Assembly (NCBI RefSeq): GCF_006539985.1
Contig: NZ_BJOB01000002.1
Span: 62,001 to 126,000 of the forward strand
Length of the DNA: 64,000 nt
Origin: Kurthia gibsonii
GTDB lineage: Bacteria > Bacillota > Bacilli > Bacillales_A > Planococcaceae
Direction: 5' to 3'
Each line of letters opens with the position of its first letter. Positions within the stretch are counted from its first letter, which is position 1. The notes beneath the pieces were generated by a model. That model saw only the letters and a list, made by a program, of their open reading frames with translations. It was not told where the DNA came from and made no database searches. Below are positions 28,179-39,382 of the stretch, in pieces. The position numbers and the translations under genes were made by a program.

Positions 28179-28289
28179 TTTTCATCTACGAGATGAAAAT
28201 TATAAGTAAAGTAAAAACATCTTTACTAACCGTAAAAATGATTTGATACTTTGAATGAAAGAGTTGCACATCTGTGTGGCTCTTTTTTT
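28177..28289 (+). terminator. Three hairpins after ndk, last with T-run
   Basis: AATTTTCATCT/AGATGAAAATT (28177-28201, 11 bp perfect, overlapping the ndk stop), AGTAAAG/CTTTACT (28205-28227) and GAGTTGCACA/TGTGGCTC (28261-28282) followed by seven T. Only the third looks like a standard terminator; the first two may protect the 3' end of the mRNA. Confidence 0.6.
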
Positions 28290-28408
28290 ATTGTGCTTCA
28301 GATTATGTCCATTTTTTTTTAATAAATGAATGAAAGCGCTCTGATAAACATCTTTTCACGTTACACTATTTCAGAATATGAAAAAATGTTTTATAATGGT
28401 AAGTATGA

Positions 28409-29200
<792 letters not shown>

Positions 29201-29214
29201 CTATAAGAGGAATG

Positions 29215-29246
29215 CGCTTTTCGCATATGTGAAAAGCGGTTTTTTA
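29215..29246 (+). terminator. Terminator after cheR
   Basis: CGCTTTTC / GAAAAGCG stem followed by G and a T-run. Confidence 0.82.
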
Positions 29247-29274
29247 TAAATAAAAATAAATTCAAAAAACATCA

Positions 29275-29350
29275 AAATTTCAGTTAATTTATTTTTATTA
29301 TAAAATCAACTGAAATTTATAAAAATATATGTTATAGTGAAAAACATATA
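29275..29350 (+). promoter_or_regulatory. Two nested dyads in the aro operon control region
   Basis: AAATTTCAGTT (29275-29285) and AACTGAAATTT (29308-29318) are an exact 11-bp inverted repeat with 22 bp between. Immediately downstream TATATGTT (29326-29333) and AACATATA (29343-29350) are an exact 8-bp dyad with 9 bp between. No T-run follows either, so they look like protein-binding sites rather than terminators. They lie just before the aroC ribosome site. The binding protein is unknown. Confidence 0.5.
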
Positions 29351-29379
29351 CTTTAGCGATGTGAAGGGGGAAAGCGTAA

Positions 29380-30561
29380 ATGAGATACTTAACAGCGGGT
29401 GAATCACATGGCCCACAATTAACAACAATTATTGAAGGACTTCCTTCATTACTACCAATTACAGCAGAACAGATTAATCATGAACTGAAAAGACGCCAAG
29501 GAGGACATGGTCGAGGTCGACGTATGCAAATCGAGACAGACACAGTGGAGATTACATCAGGTATTCGTCATGGTAAAACACTCGGTTCTCCTGTTGCACT
29601 TGTGGTAACGAATGATGACTGGAAACACTGGACAAAAATTATGGGTGCAGAGCCACTTCCAGAAGATGTTGACCCGAATGAGATCAAACGTCAAATCTCG
29701 CGTCCACGTCCAGGGCATGCAGATTTAGTAGGCGGTATTAAATATGGTCACCGCGACTTACGAAACGTCTTAGAACGCTCATCAGCACGTGAAACAACTG
29801 TGCGTGTAGCTGTTGGTGCAGTAGCTAAGATTCTTTTAGAACAATTGGGGATTCGTATTGTAGCGCATGTCGTAGAAATTGGTGGTATTACAATCGACCG
29901 ACAAGCAGTTGAAGGCAAATCAGTAGAAGAAATCCGTGCAATCGTAGAAGAAGATCCATGTTACTGCGTGGACCCAGAAGCTTCAGCGAAAATGGTTGCG
30001 TTAATTGATGAAACAAAAAAAGCTGGTGACACAATCGGTGGCGTTGTTGAAATCATTGTAGAAGGTATGCCAGCAGGTGTCGGTTCATATGTACATTACG
30101 ACCGCAAGTTAGATGGTAAGTTGGCACAAGCAATGCTTAGTATCAATGCTTTTAAAGGTGTTGAATTTGGTATTGGTTTTGATGCAGCGCATGTACCCGG
30201 TTCACAAGTACATGATGAAATTATTTGGGATGAGGAACAAGGTTATACGCGCCGTACAAATCGTCTAGGTGGTTTAGAAGGTGGTATGTCTACAGGAATG
30301 CCAATTGTTGTACGTGGTGTTATGAAGCCAATTCCAACACTTTATAAGCCATTACAAAGTGTGGACATCGAAACAAAAGAGACATTTAAAGCTTCTGTAG
30401 AACGTTCAGATGCATGTGCAGTACCGGCTGCATCAGTTGTGGCAGAACATGCGATTGCCTTTGAAATTGCGAATGCGATTTTAGATCAATTTCATGCAGA
30501 TCAGTTACCGCAACTGCAACAACAAATCGAGCAAATGAAACAACAAGCGAAGGAGTTTTAA
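29380..30561 (+). CDS. aroC: Chorismate synthase
   Basis: 393-residue FMN-dependent enzyme making chorismate from EPSP (called AroF in B. subtilis). Conserved GESHGPQL at the start, [21 protein letters not shown] (about 107), [15 protein letters not shown] (about 132) and the C-terminal [16 protein letters not shown]. First gene of the aro operon, with AAGGGGG upstream; aroB starts inside its stop codon. Confidence 0.97.
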   Translation: MRYLTAGESHGPQLTTIIEGLPSLLPITAEQINHELKRRQGGHGRGRRMQIETDTVEITSGIRHGKTLGSPVALVVTNDDWKHWTKIMGAEPLPEDVDPNEIKRQISRPRPGHADLVGGIKYGHRDLRNVLERSSARETTVRVAVGAVAKILLEQLGIRIVAHVVEIGGITIDRQAVEGKSVEEIRAIVEEDPCYCVDPEASAKMVALIDETKKAGDTIGGVVEIIVEGMPAGVGSYVHYDRKLDGKLAQAMLSINAFKGVEFGIGFDAAHVPGSQVHDEIIWDEEQGYTRRTNRLGGLEGGMSTGMPIVVRGVMKPIPTLYKPLQSVDIETKETFKASVERSDACAVPAASVVAEHAIAFEIANAILDQFHADQLPQLQQQIEQMKQQAKEF

Positions 30562-31637
30562 TGATGCGTATTCCCGTACAAACACCATCTCACGTCTATG
30601 AAGTCGTGATTGGTTCACATCATTTAACAGAAGCTATTACATCACTTGCTGATAAAATCGAAACAGCCGATCAATTGGTTGTATTTACAGACGAACATGT
30701 TTGGGCAATTCATGGAGAGCATTTCACAAAAGCTTTTCCACATCCATTCAAGTTACATATTCTAGCTGCAGGTGAAGCATGTAAAACATTTGATAGTTAT
30801 TACGCAGCACAAACATTCCTTTTAGAACAAAAATGTACACGTAAATCAATGCTTTTTGCATTCGGTGGTGGAGCAGTAGGCGATTTAACAGGTTTTGTAG
30901 CAGCTACTTTTATGCGTGGTATCCCATTTGTTCAAATTCCAACAACTATTTTGGCGCATGACTCAGCTGTAGGTGGAAAAACAGCCATCAATCATCCACT
31001 AGGTAAAAATATGATTGGTGCGTTTTATCAACCTGAAGCTGTTTTATATGATATTGCATTTTTAGCTTCATTACCTGAAAAAGAAGTACGTTCAGGTATG
31101 GCAGAAGCGATTAAACATGCACTGATTTCAGATCAACAATGGTATGAAGAGTTTTTAGCGCAAGACATTCAGCATTTATCAGAAGAGCAATTAGCGCATT
31201 ATTTAGAACGTGGAATTACAGTAAAGGCAGCAATTGTCTCACAAGATGAACAAGAGCATTCCGTACGTAAATACTTAAACTTTGGTCATACGTATGGTCA
31301 TGCACTTGAAGCTGCTTGTGGATTTGGAAAGTTAGCACACGGTGAGGCGATTATGATTGGTATGGTTTATGCCCTATTATTGAGTGAAAAGTACGGTCAA
31401 CTAAATCGTGCGAATACGTTAGAGTTCTTAGCTTTCGCTCAAAAGAACGGCTATACATTCAAGCCAGTCCATGATTTTACGTTTGATACGTTATTACCAT
31501 ACTTAATGACAGATAAAAAAGCTGAATATGGTATTTTACAATTTGTTCTGTTAGATGAAATTGGTAAACCATTTGTTCAAAAAGTAACAGTAGAAGAATG
31601 TCGCGAAATCGATACACTACTACGCACACTTGTTTAG
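30561..31637 (+). CDS. aroB: 3-dehydroquinate synthase
   Basis: 358-residue NAD- and metal-dependent enzyme, second step of the shikimate pathway. GGGAVGDLTGFVAATFMRG (about 101), PTTILAHDSAVGGKTAIN (about 129) and NFGHTYGHALE with a metal-binding His (about 237) are typical. The ATG at 30561 overlaps the aroC stop by one base; the second ATG three bases on has better spacing to AAGGAG. Continuous operon with aroH. Confidence 0.96.
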   Translation: MMRIPVQTPSHVYEVVIGSHHLTEAITSLADKIETADQLVVFTDEHVWAIHGEHFTKAFPHPFKLHILAAGEACKTFDSYYAAQTFLLEQKCTRKSMLFAFGGGAVGDLTGFVAATFMRGIPFVQIPTTILAHDSAVGGKTAINHPLGKNMIGAFYQPEAVLYDIAFLASLPEKEVRSGMAEAIKHALISDQQWYEEFLAQDIQHLSEEQLAHYLERGITVKAAIVSQDEQEHSVRKYLNFGHTYGHALEAACGFGKLAHGEAIMIGMVYALLLSEKYGQLNRANTLEFLAFAQKNGYTFKPVHDFTFDTLLPYLMTDKKAEYGILQFVLLDEIGKPFVQKVTVEECREIDTLLRTLV

Positions 31638-31649
31638 GAGGTGTCCCAT

Positions 31650-32012
31650 ATGATTCGAGGTATTAGAGGTGCAACAACGATTAGCATAAATGATGCTACA
31701 CAAGTAGAGATTGAAACAACGAGATTATTAAAAGAAATCATTGAGCGCAATGAAGTAAAAGCAGAAGATGTATCATCCGTTATTGCAACAACGACGCCAG
31801 ATATTACATCTGCTTTTCCAGCAAAAGCTGTACGCACATATGAAGGATGGGATTACGTTCCGGTTATGTGTATGCACGAAATGAATGTAGCGGGTGCGTT
31901 ACCACTTTGTATCCGTCTACTTGTGAATGTAGAAACGCAAAAAGCACAGAAGGAAATTGCCCATGTCTATTTAAATGAGGCGGTGAAATTAAGACCAGAC
32001 TTAGTAAAATAA
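31650..32012 (+). CDS. aroH: Chorismate mutase AroH type
   Basis: 120-residue trimeric chorismate mutase converting chorismate to prephenate. MIRGIRGATTI at the start, ATTTPDITSAFPAKAVR, and CMHEMNVAGALPLCIRL carry the active-site Arg, Glu and Cys/Arg positions of B. subtilis AroH; the end is slightly shorter. ATG 31650 has AGGAGG seven bases before. The next gene is hisC only 30 bp on, so the trpEDCFBA block found here in B. subtilis is absent. Confidence 0.95.
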   Translation: MIRGIRGATTISINDATQVEIETTRLLKEIIERNEVKAEDVSSVIATTTPDITSAFPAKAVRTYEGWDYVPVMCMHEMNVAGALPLCIRLLVNVETQKAQKEIAHVYLNEAVKLRPDLVK

Positions 32013-32042
32013 TGAGATGAGGAAGAAAGAGGCGACTTAACG

Positions 32043-33143
32043 ATGAAGTGGAAAGAATCAGTAAAAGGGTTGAAAGCATACCAACCTGGAAAATCAATTG
32101 AAGCAGTGAAGAAAGAATTCGGGTTATCAGAGATTGTAAAATTAGCATCGAATGAAAATCCATTAGGATGCTCACCAAAAGTAACAGCATATTTAGAGAA
32201 TGCGGTGCATAACTTTGCATTATATCCAGACGGTTATGGCACAGAGATGCGTGAAGCAGTTGCAAAACATTTAGGTGTGAATGGTGACGAATTAATTTTT
32301 GGTAACGGCTCAGATGAACTGATTAGTATCGTGACACGCGCGTTACTTCAACCAGGTGTAAATACAGTTATGGCAACACCATCATTCTCACAATATAAAT
32401 TAAATGCACGGATCGAAGGTGCGGAAATTCGTGAAATTCCATTAAAGAATCGCACACATGATTTAGATGCGATGCTTGATGCAATTGATGAAAATACAGC
32501 AGTTGTATGGGTATGTAGTCCGAACAATCCAACAGGTGTGGTTATTGAAGACGCACCATTACAAGCATTCCTGAAAAAAGTACCGAAAGATGTACTTGTC
32601 GTTTTAGATGAAGCTTACTTTGAATATGTAACAAATCCAAATTGTACAGATTCATTACCACTATTAAAGCAATACGACAACTTAATCATTATGCGTACGT
32701 TCTCAAAAGCATATGGTTTAGCAGCTTTCCGTGTAGGTTACGGGATTGCCAATAAAGAATTGATTGCACGACTTGACCCTGTACGTGGTCCATTTAACAA
32801 TACAGTATTAAGTCAGGCGATTGTTCCGGTAGCAATTGCGGACCAAGCATATATTGAGTTATGTCGTGAAATAAATGAAGATGGTAAAAAACAATATATC
32901 GCTTTTTGTGAAAAACACCAATTAGATTACTACCCAACAGATACGAATTTCATCTTATTTGAAGTGAAGATGGATAGTGATGTTGTATTCCAAGAGTTAA
33001 TGTCACGAGGCTATATTATTCGTAGCGGTAATCCACTTGGTGTTCCAAACTATATTCGTGTGACAATTGGCACAAAAGAACAAAATGAAGGCTTACTCGC
33101 ACAGCTAGAAGAAGTGTTACAAAAACATGAGGTATTCGCTTGA
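32043..33143 (+). CDS. hisC: Histidinol-phosphate / aromatic aminotransferase
   Basis: 366-residue PLP enzyme of fold type I. In Bacillus the hisC of this operon serves histidine, tyrosine and phenylalanine synthesis. Conserved LASNENPLG at the start, GNGSDELI, SPNNPTGVV (about 160), VLDEAYFEY and the PLP lysine in TFSKAYGLAAFRVGYG (about 222). It overlaps tyrA by 4 bp. Its place between chorismate mutase and prephenate dehydrogenase supports use as the aromatic aminotransferase. Confidence 0.93.
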   Translation: MKWKESVKGLKAYQPGKSIEAVKKEFGLSEIVKLASNENPLGCSPKVTAYLENAVHNFALYPDGYGTEMREAVAKHLGVNGDELIFGNGSDELISIVTRALLQPGVNTVMATPSFSQYKLNARIEGAEIREIPLKNRTHDLDAMLDAIDENTAVVWVCSPNNPTGVVIEDAPLQAFLKKVPKDVLVVLDEAYFEYVTNPNCTDSLPLLKQYDNLIIMRTFSKAYGLAAFRVGYGIANKELIARLDPVRGPFNNTVLSQAIVPVAIADQAYIELCREINEDGKKQYIAFCEKHQLDYYPTDTNFILFEVKMDSDVVFQELMSRGYIIRSGNPLGVPNYIRVTIGTKEQNEGLLAQLEEVLQKHEVFA

Positions 33144-34240
33144 ATAAAAAGCGAATTCTCATCGTAGGTTTAGGTTTAATTGGCGGTTCGCTTGCGCTTG
33201 CTTTACAACGCTCTCCAGAACATGAAATTATCGGTTATGATGCAAATGCCGATACACTTCAAAGTGCGAAAGTATTGGGGGTTATTCATAAAGCAGCAAC
33301 ACATCCGAAAGAAGCCGTAAAAGAAGCCGACTTTGTCATTTTTGCGACACCTGTGAATGCGACACTTCAATGGATGAAAGAACTTCAAACATGGACTGTA
33401 CCATCACATACCATTGTGACAGATACAGGAAGTACAAAAGCTATTATCATGGAAGAAGCGCAACATTTAGCTGAAAAAGGTATTACATTCATTGGTGGGC
33501 ATCCAATGGCTGGTTCACATAAAAGTGGTGTTCTAGCAGCTAAACCAATTTTATTTGAAAATGCATATTATATGTTGACACCTTTGGGAAGTACAAAGGA
33601 AGAACAAGTGAAAGCTTTAGAAGGAATTTTAAAACTAACAAATGCCAAACTCATGGTTGTTTCTGCCGAAGAACATGATCATATGACATCGGTTGTTAGT
33701 CATTTCCCGCATATTGTGGCAGCGTCACTTGTGCATCAACTAGCAAATGAAAATGCAGAGCATCCATTCACGAAACGATTGGCAGCAGGTGGATTTAGAG
33801 ATATTACACGTATTGCTAGTTCCAATCCAACGATGTGGCAAGATATTACGGTACAAAATCGCGCGCAAATACAAGACCAATTAGCAAAATGGCAACAAGA
33901 GATGGCACGTGTGCAATCGATTTTAGAACAAGGTACCGAACAAGACATTTATCAATTTTTTGAAGAAGCAAAGCAATTTCGTGATGCATTACCTAATACA
34001 TCAGGTGCCTTATTTACAACATATGATTTATATATTGATGTACCAGATTATCCTGGTAGTATCGCTGAAATTACAGGTTATTTTGCAGAAGAAAAAATTA
34101 GTATTATAAATATTCGAATTGTCGAGACAAGAGAAGATGTTTTCGGTATTTTAGTTGTAAGTTTCCAATCAAGTGGAGATCGTAAGCGAGCAGCAGAATG
34201 CATTCGTACACGTAGTCCATATGAATTTTATATTTCGTAA
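33140..34240 (+). CDS. tyrA: Prephenate dehydrogenase
   Basis: 366-residue NAD-dependent enzyme of tyrosine synthesis. Rossmann motif [16 protein letters not shown] at the N-terminus, TDTGSTKA (about 93), [12 protein letters not shown] with the catalytic His (about 115), and a C-terminal ACT domain (about 297-366, beginning [17 protein letters not shown]) that probably binds tyrosine for feedback. Starts with TTG overlapping hisC by 4 bp, with GAGG upstream. Confidence 0.95.
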   Translation: MNKKRILIVGLGLIGGSLALALQRSPEHEIIGYDANADTLQSAKVLGVIHKAATHPKEAVKEADFVIFATPVNATLQWMKELQTWTVPSHTIVTDTGSTKAIIMEEAQHLAEKGITFIGGHPMAGSHKSGVLAAKPILFENAYYMLTPLGSTKEEQVKALEGILKLTNAKLMVVSAEEHDHMTSVVSHFPHIVAASLVHQLANENAEHPFTKRLAAGGFRDITRIASSNPTMWQDITVQNRAQIQDQLAKWQQEMARVQSILEQGTEQDIYQFFEEAKQFRDALPNTSGALFTTYDLYIDVPDYPGSIAEITGYFAEEKISIINIRIVETREDVFGILVVSFQSSGDRKRAAECIRTRSPYEFYIS

Positions 34241-34253
34241 AGGAGAGATGACG

Positions 34254-35540
34254 ATGCAAAAAATCGTTCAATTACAAAATCAATCATTAAAAGGAACGAT
34301 TACGGTTCCAGGCGATAAATCCATTTCACACCGTTCCATCATGTTCGGAAGTATGGCAAAAGGTAAGACAACAGTTACAGGCTTTTTACCGGGGGAAGAT
34401 TGTCTTCGTACAATTGAAGCCTGCAAACAAATGGGTGTTAAAATCGAACAACAAGGTACAGATGTGACGATTGAAAGTGAAGGTATGGACGCATTTCAAG
34501 AGCCGATGGATATTTTGTACATGGGAAACTCTGGCACAACGACACGTCTATTACTTGGTTTACTAGCTGGTTCACACGTACACGCAGTATTATCTGGTGA
34601 TGAATCGATTGCCAAACGTCCAATGAAGCGTGTCATTAATCCTTTACGCGAAATGGGTGCACATATTACAGGGCGAGAAGATGGACAATTTACACCAATC
34701 GCAGTGAAAGGTACGATATTACAAGCGATTGATTACACATTGCCTGTAGCGAGTGCGCAAGTTAAATCTGCAGTGTTATTAGCAGGTCTAAATGCAGAAG
34801 GTACAACAATTGTTCGCGAAAAAGAAGCAACACGTGATCATACGGAATTAATGCTACGTCAATTTGGTGTAAATATTGATACAACAGATGGTGTGATTTC
34901 GTTAGCAGGTGGGCAAAAGTTAACAGCGAGTCATGTCGCTGTTCCAGGTGATATTTCTTCAGCTGCCTTCTTCCTTGTAGCAGGTGCCATTACAAAAGGT
35001 AGTGAAATTACTCTTGAAAATGTAGGTCTTAATAAGACACGTACAGGTATCATCGAAGTGTTAGAAGCAATGGGTGCAAATCTAGAAATTCAACCGTATG
35101 ACCATGAGCATGCTGAGCCAGCAGGTCGTGTCATTATTCGTACATCAGAGTTAAAGGGTACGACCATTGGTGGGGATTTAATTCCGCGGCTAATTGATGA
35201 AATTCCAATTATTGCTTTACTTGCGACACAAGCTGAAGGAACAACGATTATTCGTGATGCAGAAGAATTAAAAGTGAAAGAAACGAATCGTTTAGATGCA
35301 GTTGTTGCGGAATTATCAAAATTAGGTGCGAATATTACAGCAACAGAAGACGGTATGATTATTGAAGGTCCTACACAGCTTCATGGTGCAGCATTAAAGA
35401 CATATGGCGATCACCGTATGGGTATGATGAATGCCATTGCAGCACTTATTACAGATGGTGCTGTAACATTAGATGATGCAGATTGTATTGCGGTATCTTA
35501 TCCAACATTCTTTGAAGATTTAGACAGTCTAATGAAATAG
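34254..35540 (+). CDS. aroA: 3-phosphoshikimate 1-carboxyvinyltransferase (EPSP synthase)
   Basis: 428-residue shikimate pathway enzyme (AroE in B. subtilis), target of glyphosate. Contains [16 protein letters not shown] (about 16), the [19 protein letters not shown] loop (about 88), [17 protein letters not shown] (about 165) and [11 protein letters not shown] near the end. The loop form is close to the class II, glyphosate-tolerant type of Gram-positives, which is inference. ATG 34254 has AAAGGAGAG. Last gene of the aro operon. Confidence 0.95.
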   Translation: MQKIVQLQNQSLKGTITVPGDKSISHRSIMFGSMAKGKTTVTGFLPGEDCLRTIEACKQMGVKIEQQGTDVTIESEGMDAFQEPMDILYMGNSGTTTRLLLGLLAGSHVHAVLSGDESIAKRPMKRVINPLREMGAHITGREDGQFTPIAVKGTILQAIDYTLPVASAQVKSAVLLAGLNAEGTTIVREKEATRDHTELMLRQFGVNIDTTDGVISLAGGQKLTASHVAVPGDISSAAFFLVAGAITKGSEITLENVGLNKTRTGIIEVLEAMGANLEIQPYDHEHAEPAGRVIIRTSELKGTTIGGDLIPRLIDEIPIIALLATQAEGTTIIRDAEELKVKETNRLDAVVAELSKLGANITATEDGMIIEGPTQLHGAALKTYGDHRMGMMNAIAALITDGAVTLDDADCIAVSYPTFFEDLDSLMK

Positions 35541-35546
35541 TTCATA

Positions 35547-35597
35547 AAACAAGCTATCATGATGCGGTTTTTATCAGGGTAGTTTGTTTTTATTTTA
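35547..35597 (+). terminator. Terminator of the aro operon
   Basis: AAACAAGCTATC pairs with GGTAGTTTGTTT (12 bp, two G-U pairs), followed by a T-rich tail. Confidence 0.75.
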
Positions 35598-35732
35598 AAC
35601 AAAGAAATAAGGAGGTAAGCAGTCATATTTTACCTGTAATTTTCTTTGATATTTCAAGCGTTTTTCCTTGTATATCCTACTTTCCTCATGTAGCATAAAG
35701 ATGAAAATAATTTAGAAATAGGTGGATGACAG

Positions 35733-36989
35733 ATGACAATCCAACAACAAATGGTTGAAGCAATGGAGCAAGGTGACCTTAATCAAATTCATGCACTAAT
35801 GGAAGAATTCAAGTTACATGTCGATCCAGATATGCAATATGAAGTTGCTGGTTACTTGATGAATTTAGGTTTTATTCATGAAGCAACGAGTGTGTTAGAG
35901 CATTTACAATTTTTATTCCCAGAAGAAAATCAAATTAAGGTTGACCGTGCTTCATTATTGATGGAAATCAATCAAGAAGATGAAGCATTGGACTTATTCT
36001 TATCAATTCCACAAGATGCAGAAGAATATCCACAAGTATTATTGGCGCTTGCTGATTATTATCAAATGCAAGGTTTATACGAAGTAGCAGAAAAACATAT
36101 GAATGAAGCGCTTGAGTTATTACCAGATGAACCCCTTCTTCATTTTGCAAAGGCAGAGTTATTAATGGAGATGGGACGTCTAAGTGAAGCAGCTCGTTTA
36201 TATGAGAATTTATATAAAAATCAAAAAGAAATTGCAGGTGTTCGTCTAGTTGAACGTATTGCAGAAGTTCATCGTACGGGTGCAGCTTTTGAAGATGCCT
36301 ACTATTATTATTTAGAGGCATTAAAAGAGAGTACATCGCCTGATTTATTATTTGGTGCAGCGTATAGTGCTTTTCAATTAGAGATGTACGAAGCGGCAGC
36401 ACGCTATGGTGAAGATTTACGTGCGCTTGATCCAGACTACTTTGCCGGTTATCTATTATTGGCGCAAAGTTATGCCATGATGGAAGACAATGTCAAAGCT
36501 TTAGAAGTAATTAAAGAGGGTATTAAACGAGATGAGTATGACAAGGAATTATTCTTGTTTGCTGGTAAAATGGCAATCAAAAATAAATTGCCAGAGGAAG
36601 CAGAAGCATTTCTTCGTCAAGCTATTGCACTTGACCCAGAATATATGGAAGCAGTGCATACACTCGTATCAATCTTATCATCGGAAGAGCGCGATGAAGA
36701 AGTTGTTGAACTCATTGAAGGTCTATCGAAAGATGACTTTGAATGGACAGCTCTTTCAATTTTTGCGGCGCTTGCCTATGATCGTTTAGAAATGTATGAA
36801 GAAGCTTACACACATTACCGTCAGGCATTCGAAGATTATAAAGAAGATGTGGACTTCTTAGAGAAATATGTTTATTTCTTAATCGAGGATGGGAAAAGAC
36901 AAGAAGCCTTACAGATTGTAGCACTTTTACGTGGCTTACAACCTGAAGAACCGCAATGGATTGATTTACAAGCAAGCTTTGACGCTTAA
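35733..36989 (+). CDS. ypiA: TPR-repeat protein YpiA
   Basis: 418 residues almost wholly made of tetratricopeptide-like helical pairs, for example ALADYYQMQGLYEVAEKHM, LLMEMGRLSEAARLYENLY and AYDRLEMYEEAYTHYRQAF. The YpiA position after aroA and before ypiB is conserved. From work on B. subtilis and Listeria that I recall, YpiA and YpiB (ReoY) take part in controlling ClpCP-dependent turnover of MurA, so the pair probably tunes peptidoglycan synthesis. It acts as a protein-interaction scaffold. Confidence 0.88.
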   Translation: MTIQQQMVEAMEQGDLNQIHALMEEFKLHVDPDMQYEVAGYLMNLGFIHEATSVLEHLQFLFPEENQIKVDRASLLMEINQEDEALDLFLSIPQDAEEYPQVLLALADYYQMQGLYEVAEKHMNEALELLPDEPLLHFAKAELLMEMGRLSEAARLYENLYKNQKEIAGVRLVERIAEVHRTGAAFEDAYYYYLEALKESTSPDLLFGAAYSAFQLEMYEAAARYGEDLRALDPDYFAGYLLLAQSYAMMEDNVKALEVIKEGIKRDEYDKELFLFAGKMAIKNKLPEEAEAFLRQAIALDPEYMEAVHTLVSILSSEERDEEVVELIEGLSKDDFEWTALSIFAALAYDRLEMYEEAYTHYRQAFEDYKEDVDFLEKYVYFLIEDGKRQEALQIVALLRGLQPEEPQWIDLQASFDA

Positions 36990-37046
36990 GTTACACCCGG
37001 TTCAGCAAGTGATTGGAAAGAATTACTTACTAAAGGAGGGGTATTT

Positions 37047-37586
37047 ATGAAGGCATCTGTGACAAATGTAGAGAAAAAGGTATTTATTAAATGGTTCTTA
37101 AAGCGTTACGATATGAAACGAAGAGAATGTGTTTGGATTCTTAATTATATTGTAGGGCACGATGATTTATTAGAAAGAATTCATTTCGTAGAAGAAGCGC
37201 ATTTTTGTCCAAGAGCAATGGTCATGTCGACAATCGATTCATCTGGAATCCCATTCCGTTTTTATAAAGGAAATTTAATGACGGCTGATGCAGAAAAGTC
37301 ATTTCATGATTTAAGATTGAATTCGGAAGAAGATATATACATTCAGCTAAACTTCCCTAAAATACCACCTAATCCGGCTTACTTAGCTGTTTTAGAGGAG
37401 AATCCGTATATTCCAAAGTATTTACAATCGAATTACGGTGATCGTGAAGTTGCTGAAAAATTACTCGATGTAAGCATGAAAAATTTCCAAAAGAAAATGT
37501 TATTACAACAAATTGATGAAGCAATTGATAATCGTGATAAAGAACGGTTTTTACAGTTGTCGGATCAGTTGAACCAATTACAGTAA
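37047..37586 (+). CDS. ypiB: YpiB / ReoY family protein (UPF0302)
   Basis: 179-residue cytosolic protein with no enzyme motif. Typical features include [19 protein letters not shown] at the start and [20 protein letters not shown] in the middle. Homologous to Listeria ReoY, reported to help ClpCP degrade MurA together with ReoM. It follows ypiA with a strong AAAGGAGG site, and a terminator ends the pair. Confidence 0.88.
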   Translation: MKASVTNVEKKVFIKWFLKRYDMKRRECVWILNYIVGHDDLLERIHFVEEAHFCPRAMVMSTIDSSGIPFRFYKGNLMTADAEKSFHDLRLNSEEDIYIQLNFPKIPPNPAYLAVLEENPYIPKYLQSNYGDREVAEKLLDVSMKNFQKKMLLQQIDEAIDNRDKERFLQLSDQLNQLQ

Positions 37587-37589
37587 ATA

Positions 37590-37630
37590 GAAAAAAGTGC
37601 TTTGATTTGCGAAAATCAAAGCACTTTTTC
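37590..37630 (+). terminator. Terminator after ypiB
   Basis: GAAAAAAGTGCTTTGATT / AATCAAAGCACTTTTTC with a 6-base loop, T-rich tail. Confidence 0.9.
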
Positions 37631-37704
37631 TCAGAAAAAGAAATGATAGTAGACCGTTTGAAAACATCTACTATATAATGGATAGAGATAGAGGTGGGGA
37701 TTTC

Positions 37705-38310
37705 ATGCGCTACATATGGGCGAGATTATGGATGGTTTTAATATCAAAATTATTTTTAACCATGTTATTAATCGTTAATCTATTAGGTTCTATTTATGGA
37801 TACATTTGGTACGGAGATCAGTTGGCTGAAACAAAGCCCATCTTTTTAATATTTATACCAGATAGTCCAACAGCTACACTATTCTTTTCAATTGCGATTA
37901 TTGGTTGGTTGTTAAAAAAACATTGGCGCTTATTTGAAGCGTTAGCGCTTGTGACGCTTGTAAAATACGGTGTATGGGCTGTGGTCATGAATTTAATGGT
38001 CTTAAACGAGTTAGGTTCACTTGGATTTGGTGGTTGGATGCTTGTAGTTAGTCATGGTTTAATGGCTGTCCAAGGTTTGCTTTATATGCCGATGTATGAC
38101 TTTAAAAGTGTTCATATCATCATCACAGCAATTTGGACATTACATGATGTTGTGATTGACTATGTCTTTAAGTATATGCCTTGGTACCATATGTTAAATC
38201 AATATATGACAGGAATTGGGTACTTTACATTTTGGTTGTCAATTGTGTGTCTAATCATTGCAATCTTTGCAATGAAAAAGAGGTTTTCAGTTGCCCCAAA
38301 TTTTGTTTGA
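37705..38310 (+). CDS. ypjA: YpjA-like membrane protein (DUF1405)
   Basis: 201-residue integral membrane protein with about six helices. The N-terminal FLTMLLIVNLLGSIYGYIWY, then FIPDSPTATLFFSIAIIGWLL and VKYGVWAVVMNLMVL match the DUF1405/YpjA family by recall. The start at 37705 follows AGGTGGGG. In B. subtilis ypjA follows qcrABC; here the cytochrome bc genes are absent and ypjA directly follows ypiB. Function is unknown. Confidence 0.82.
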   Translation: MRYIWARLWMVLISKLFLTMLLIVNLLGSIYGYIWYGDQLAETKPIFLIFIPDSPTATLFFSIAIIGWLLKKHWRLFEALALVTLVKYGVWAVVMNLMVLNELGSLGFGGWMLVVSHGLMAVQGLLYMPMYDFKSVHIIITAIWTLHDVVIDYVFKYMPWYHMLNQYMTGIGYFTFWLSIVCLIIAIFAMKKRFSVAPNFV

Positions 38311-38351
38311 CCTTAAAATAAAACTATGAACGAACTAGGAGGATGGTTAGA

Positions 38352-39041
38352 TTGTCAATTATGATGTATGTCATCTACTTTGCTGTTTTGATGTTATTAC
38401 CACTGTATGCACAACGTAAAGTAAAGAAAACATATACACGCTATTCACAAGAATATTCAACATCAGGAATGACGGGTGCCGAAGTCGCTCGTAAAATTTT
38501 AGACCAAAATGGATTAGGGAATGTAAAAGTTGAGCCAGTCGATGGCTTTTTGTCAGATCATTACGATCCATCTACAAAAGTAGTGCGTTTATCAACGCAT
38601 AACTTCTATGAAACATCGATTGCAGGTACAGCAGTTGCAGCCCATGAATGTGGTCACGCTATTCAAGATGCGGAAGCATATTCATTCTTAACATGGCGCT
38701 CAAAATTAGTCCCAGCAGCGAATATTTCGTCAAACGCCTCATGGATTTTCATTATGATTGGTATGATTGCAACATTTAAACCATTAATGTTAGTAGGTAT
38801 TATCTTATTAGCCATTGGTGTACTTTTCCAAGTAGTAACATTACCAGTTGAGTTTGATGCTTCTAAGCGTGCGATGCGTCAAATTGATCAATTGGGCATC
38901 ATTAACAATGAAGAATATCCAAAAGCGAAAAAAGTATTAACAGCAGCAGCATTAACATATGTTGCAGCAGCAGCAACAGCGGTCATGGAACTTGCACGAC
39001 TTGTATTAATTTATACAGGTATGGGAAACCGCGAAGATTAA
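38352..39041 (+). CDS. YugP-like zinc metallopeptidase
   Basis: 229-residue membrane protein of the neutral zinc metallopeptidase (YugP) family. The zinc motif AHECGHAIQ (HExxH, about residue 97) is preceded by DHYDPSTKVVRLS and followed by membrane helices and LPVEFDASKRAMRQI, all typical. TTG 38352 lies nine bases after AGGAGG; an ATG at 38343 is too close to it. Substrate unknown. Probably cotranscribed with ypjA. Confidence 0.86.
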   Translation: MSIMMYVIYFAVLMLLPLYAQRKVKKTYTRYSQEYSTSGMTGAEVARKILDQNGLGNVKVEPVDGFLSDHYDPSTKVVRLSTHNFYETSIAGTAVAAHECGHAIQDAEAYSFLTWRSKLVPAANISSNASWIFIMIGMIATFKPLMLVGIILLAIGVLFQVVTLPVEFDASKRAMRQIDQLGIINNEEYPKAKKVLTAAALTYVAAAATAVMELARLVLIYTGMGNRED

Positions 39042-39051
39042 TAACACAAAA

Positions 39052-39097
39052 ACACCTTGTATTGTTACATTGACGTAATATACGAGGTGTTTTTTTA
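39052..39097 (+). terminator. Terminator after the yugP-like gene
   Basis: ACACCTTGTAT / ATACGAGGTGT with inner GTTAC/GTAAT pairing and seven T. Confidence 0.8.
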
Positions 39098-39382
39098 TGT
39101 CATTTTTTTTAAAAAAAGAAGAAAAATAAGAGGATGAAATTATTTTACAAGAAAAAAGCCAGAAAATAATAAGCATTCAACCATTGATTTAATAAGATTC
39201 TGCTAAATATAAGTCAAGCTCGTAATAATTTGTAATATATCTGTAACTTAGTTGACGCTAGACTGTAAGCTAATTCGTGTAAAGTTAGTCTCAGTTAAAA
39301 AGTTCGTACATAATAACAAATGACATATAACAAGCGACATATAAATCAATCAAATTAAAAACATGGGAGTGTTCATAAATTC
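39098..39382. other. Non-coding leader of the NlpC/P60 gene
   Basis: About 285 bp without a supported gene. It should hold the promoter and 5' leader of the wall hydrolase. TTGACG at 39252 is a possible -35 but no well-spaced -10 was found. No riboswitch motif was seen. Confidence 0.4.

Noticed and set aside
32010-32035. GAG triplets before hisC as a TRAP binding site
   Set aside because: Only three GAG triplets, irregularly spaced and overlapping the hisC ribosome site; a TRAP site needs about nine to eleven evenly spaced (G/U)AG triplets.
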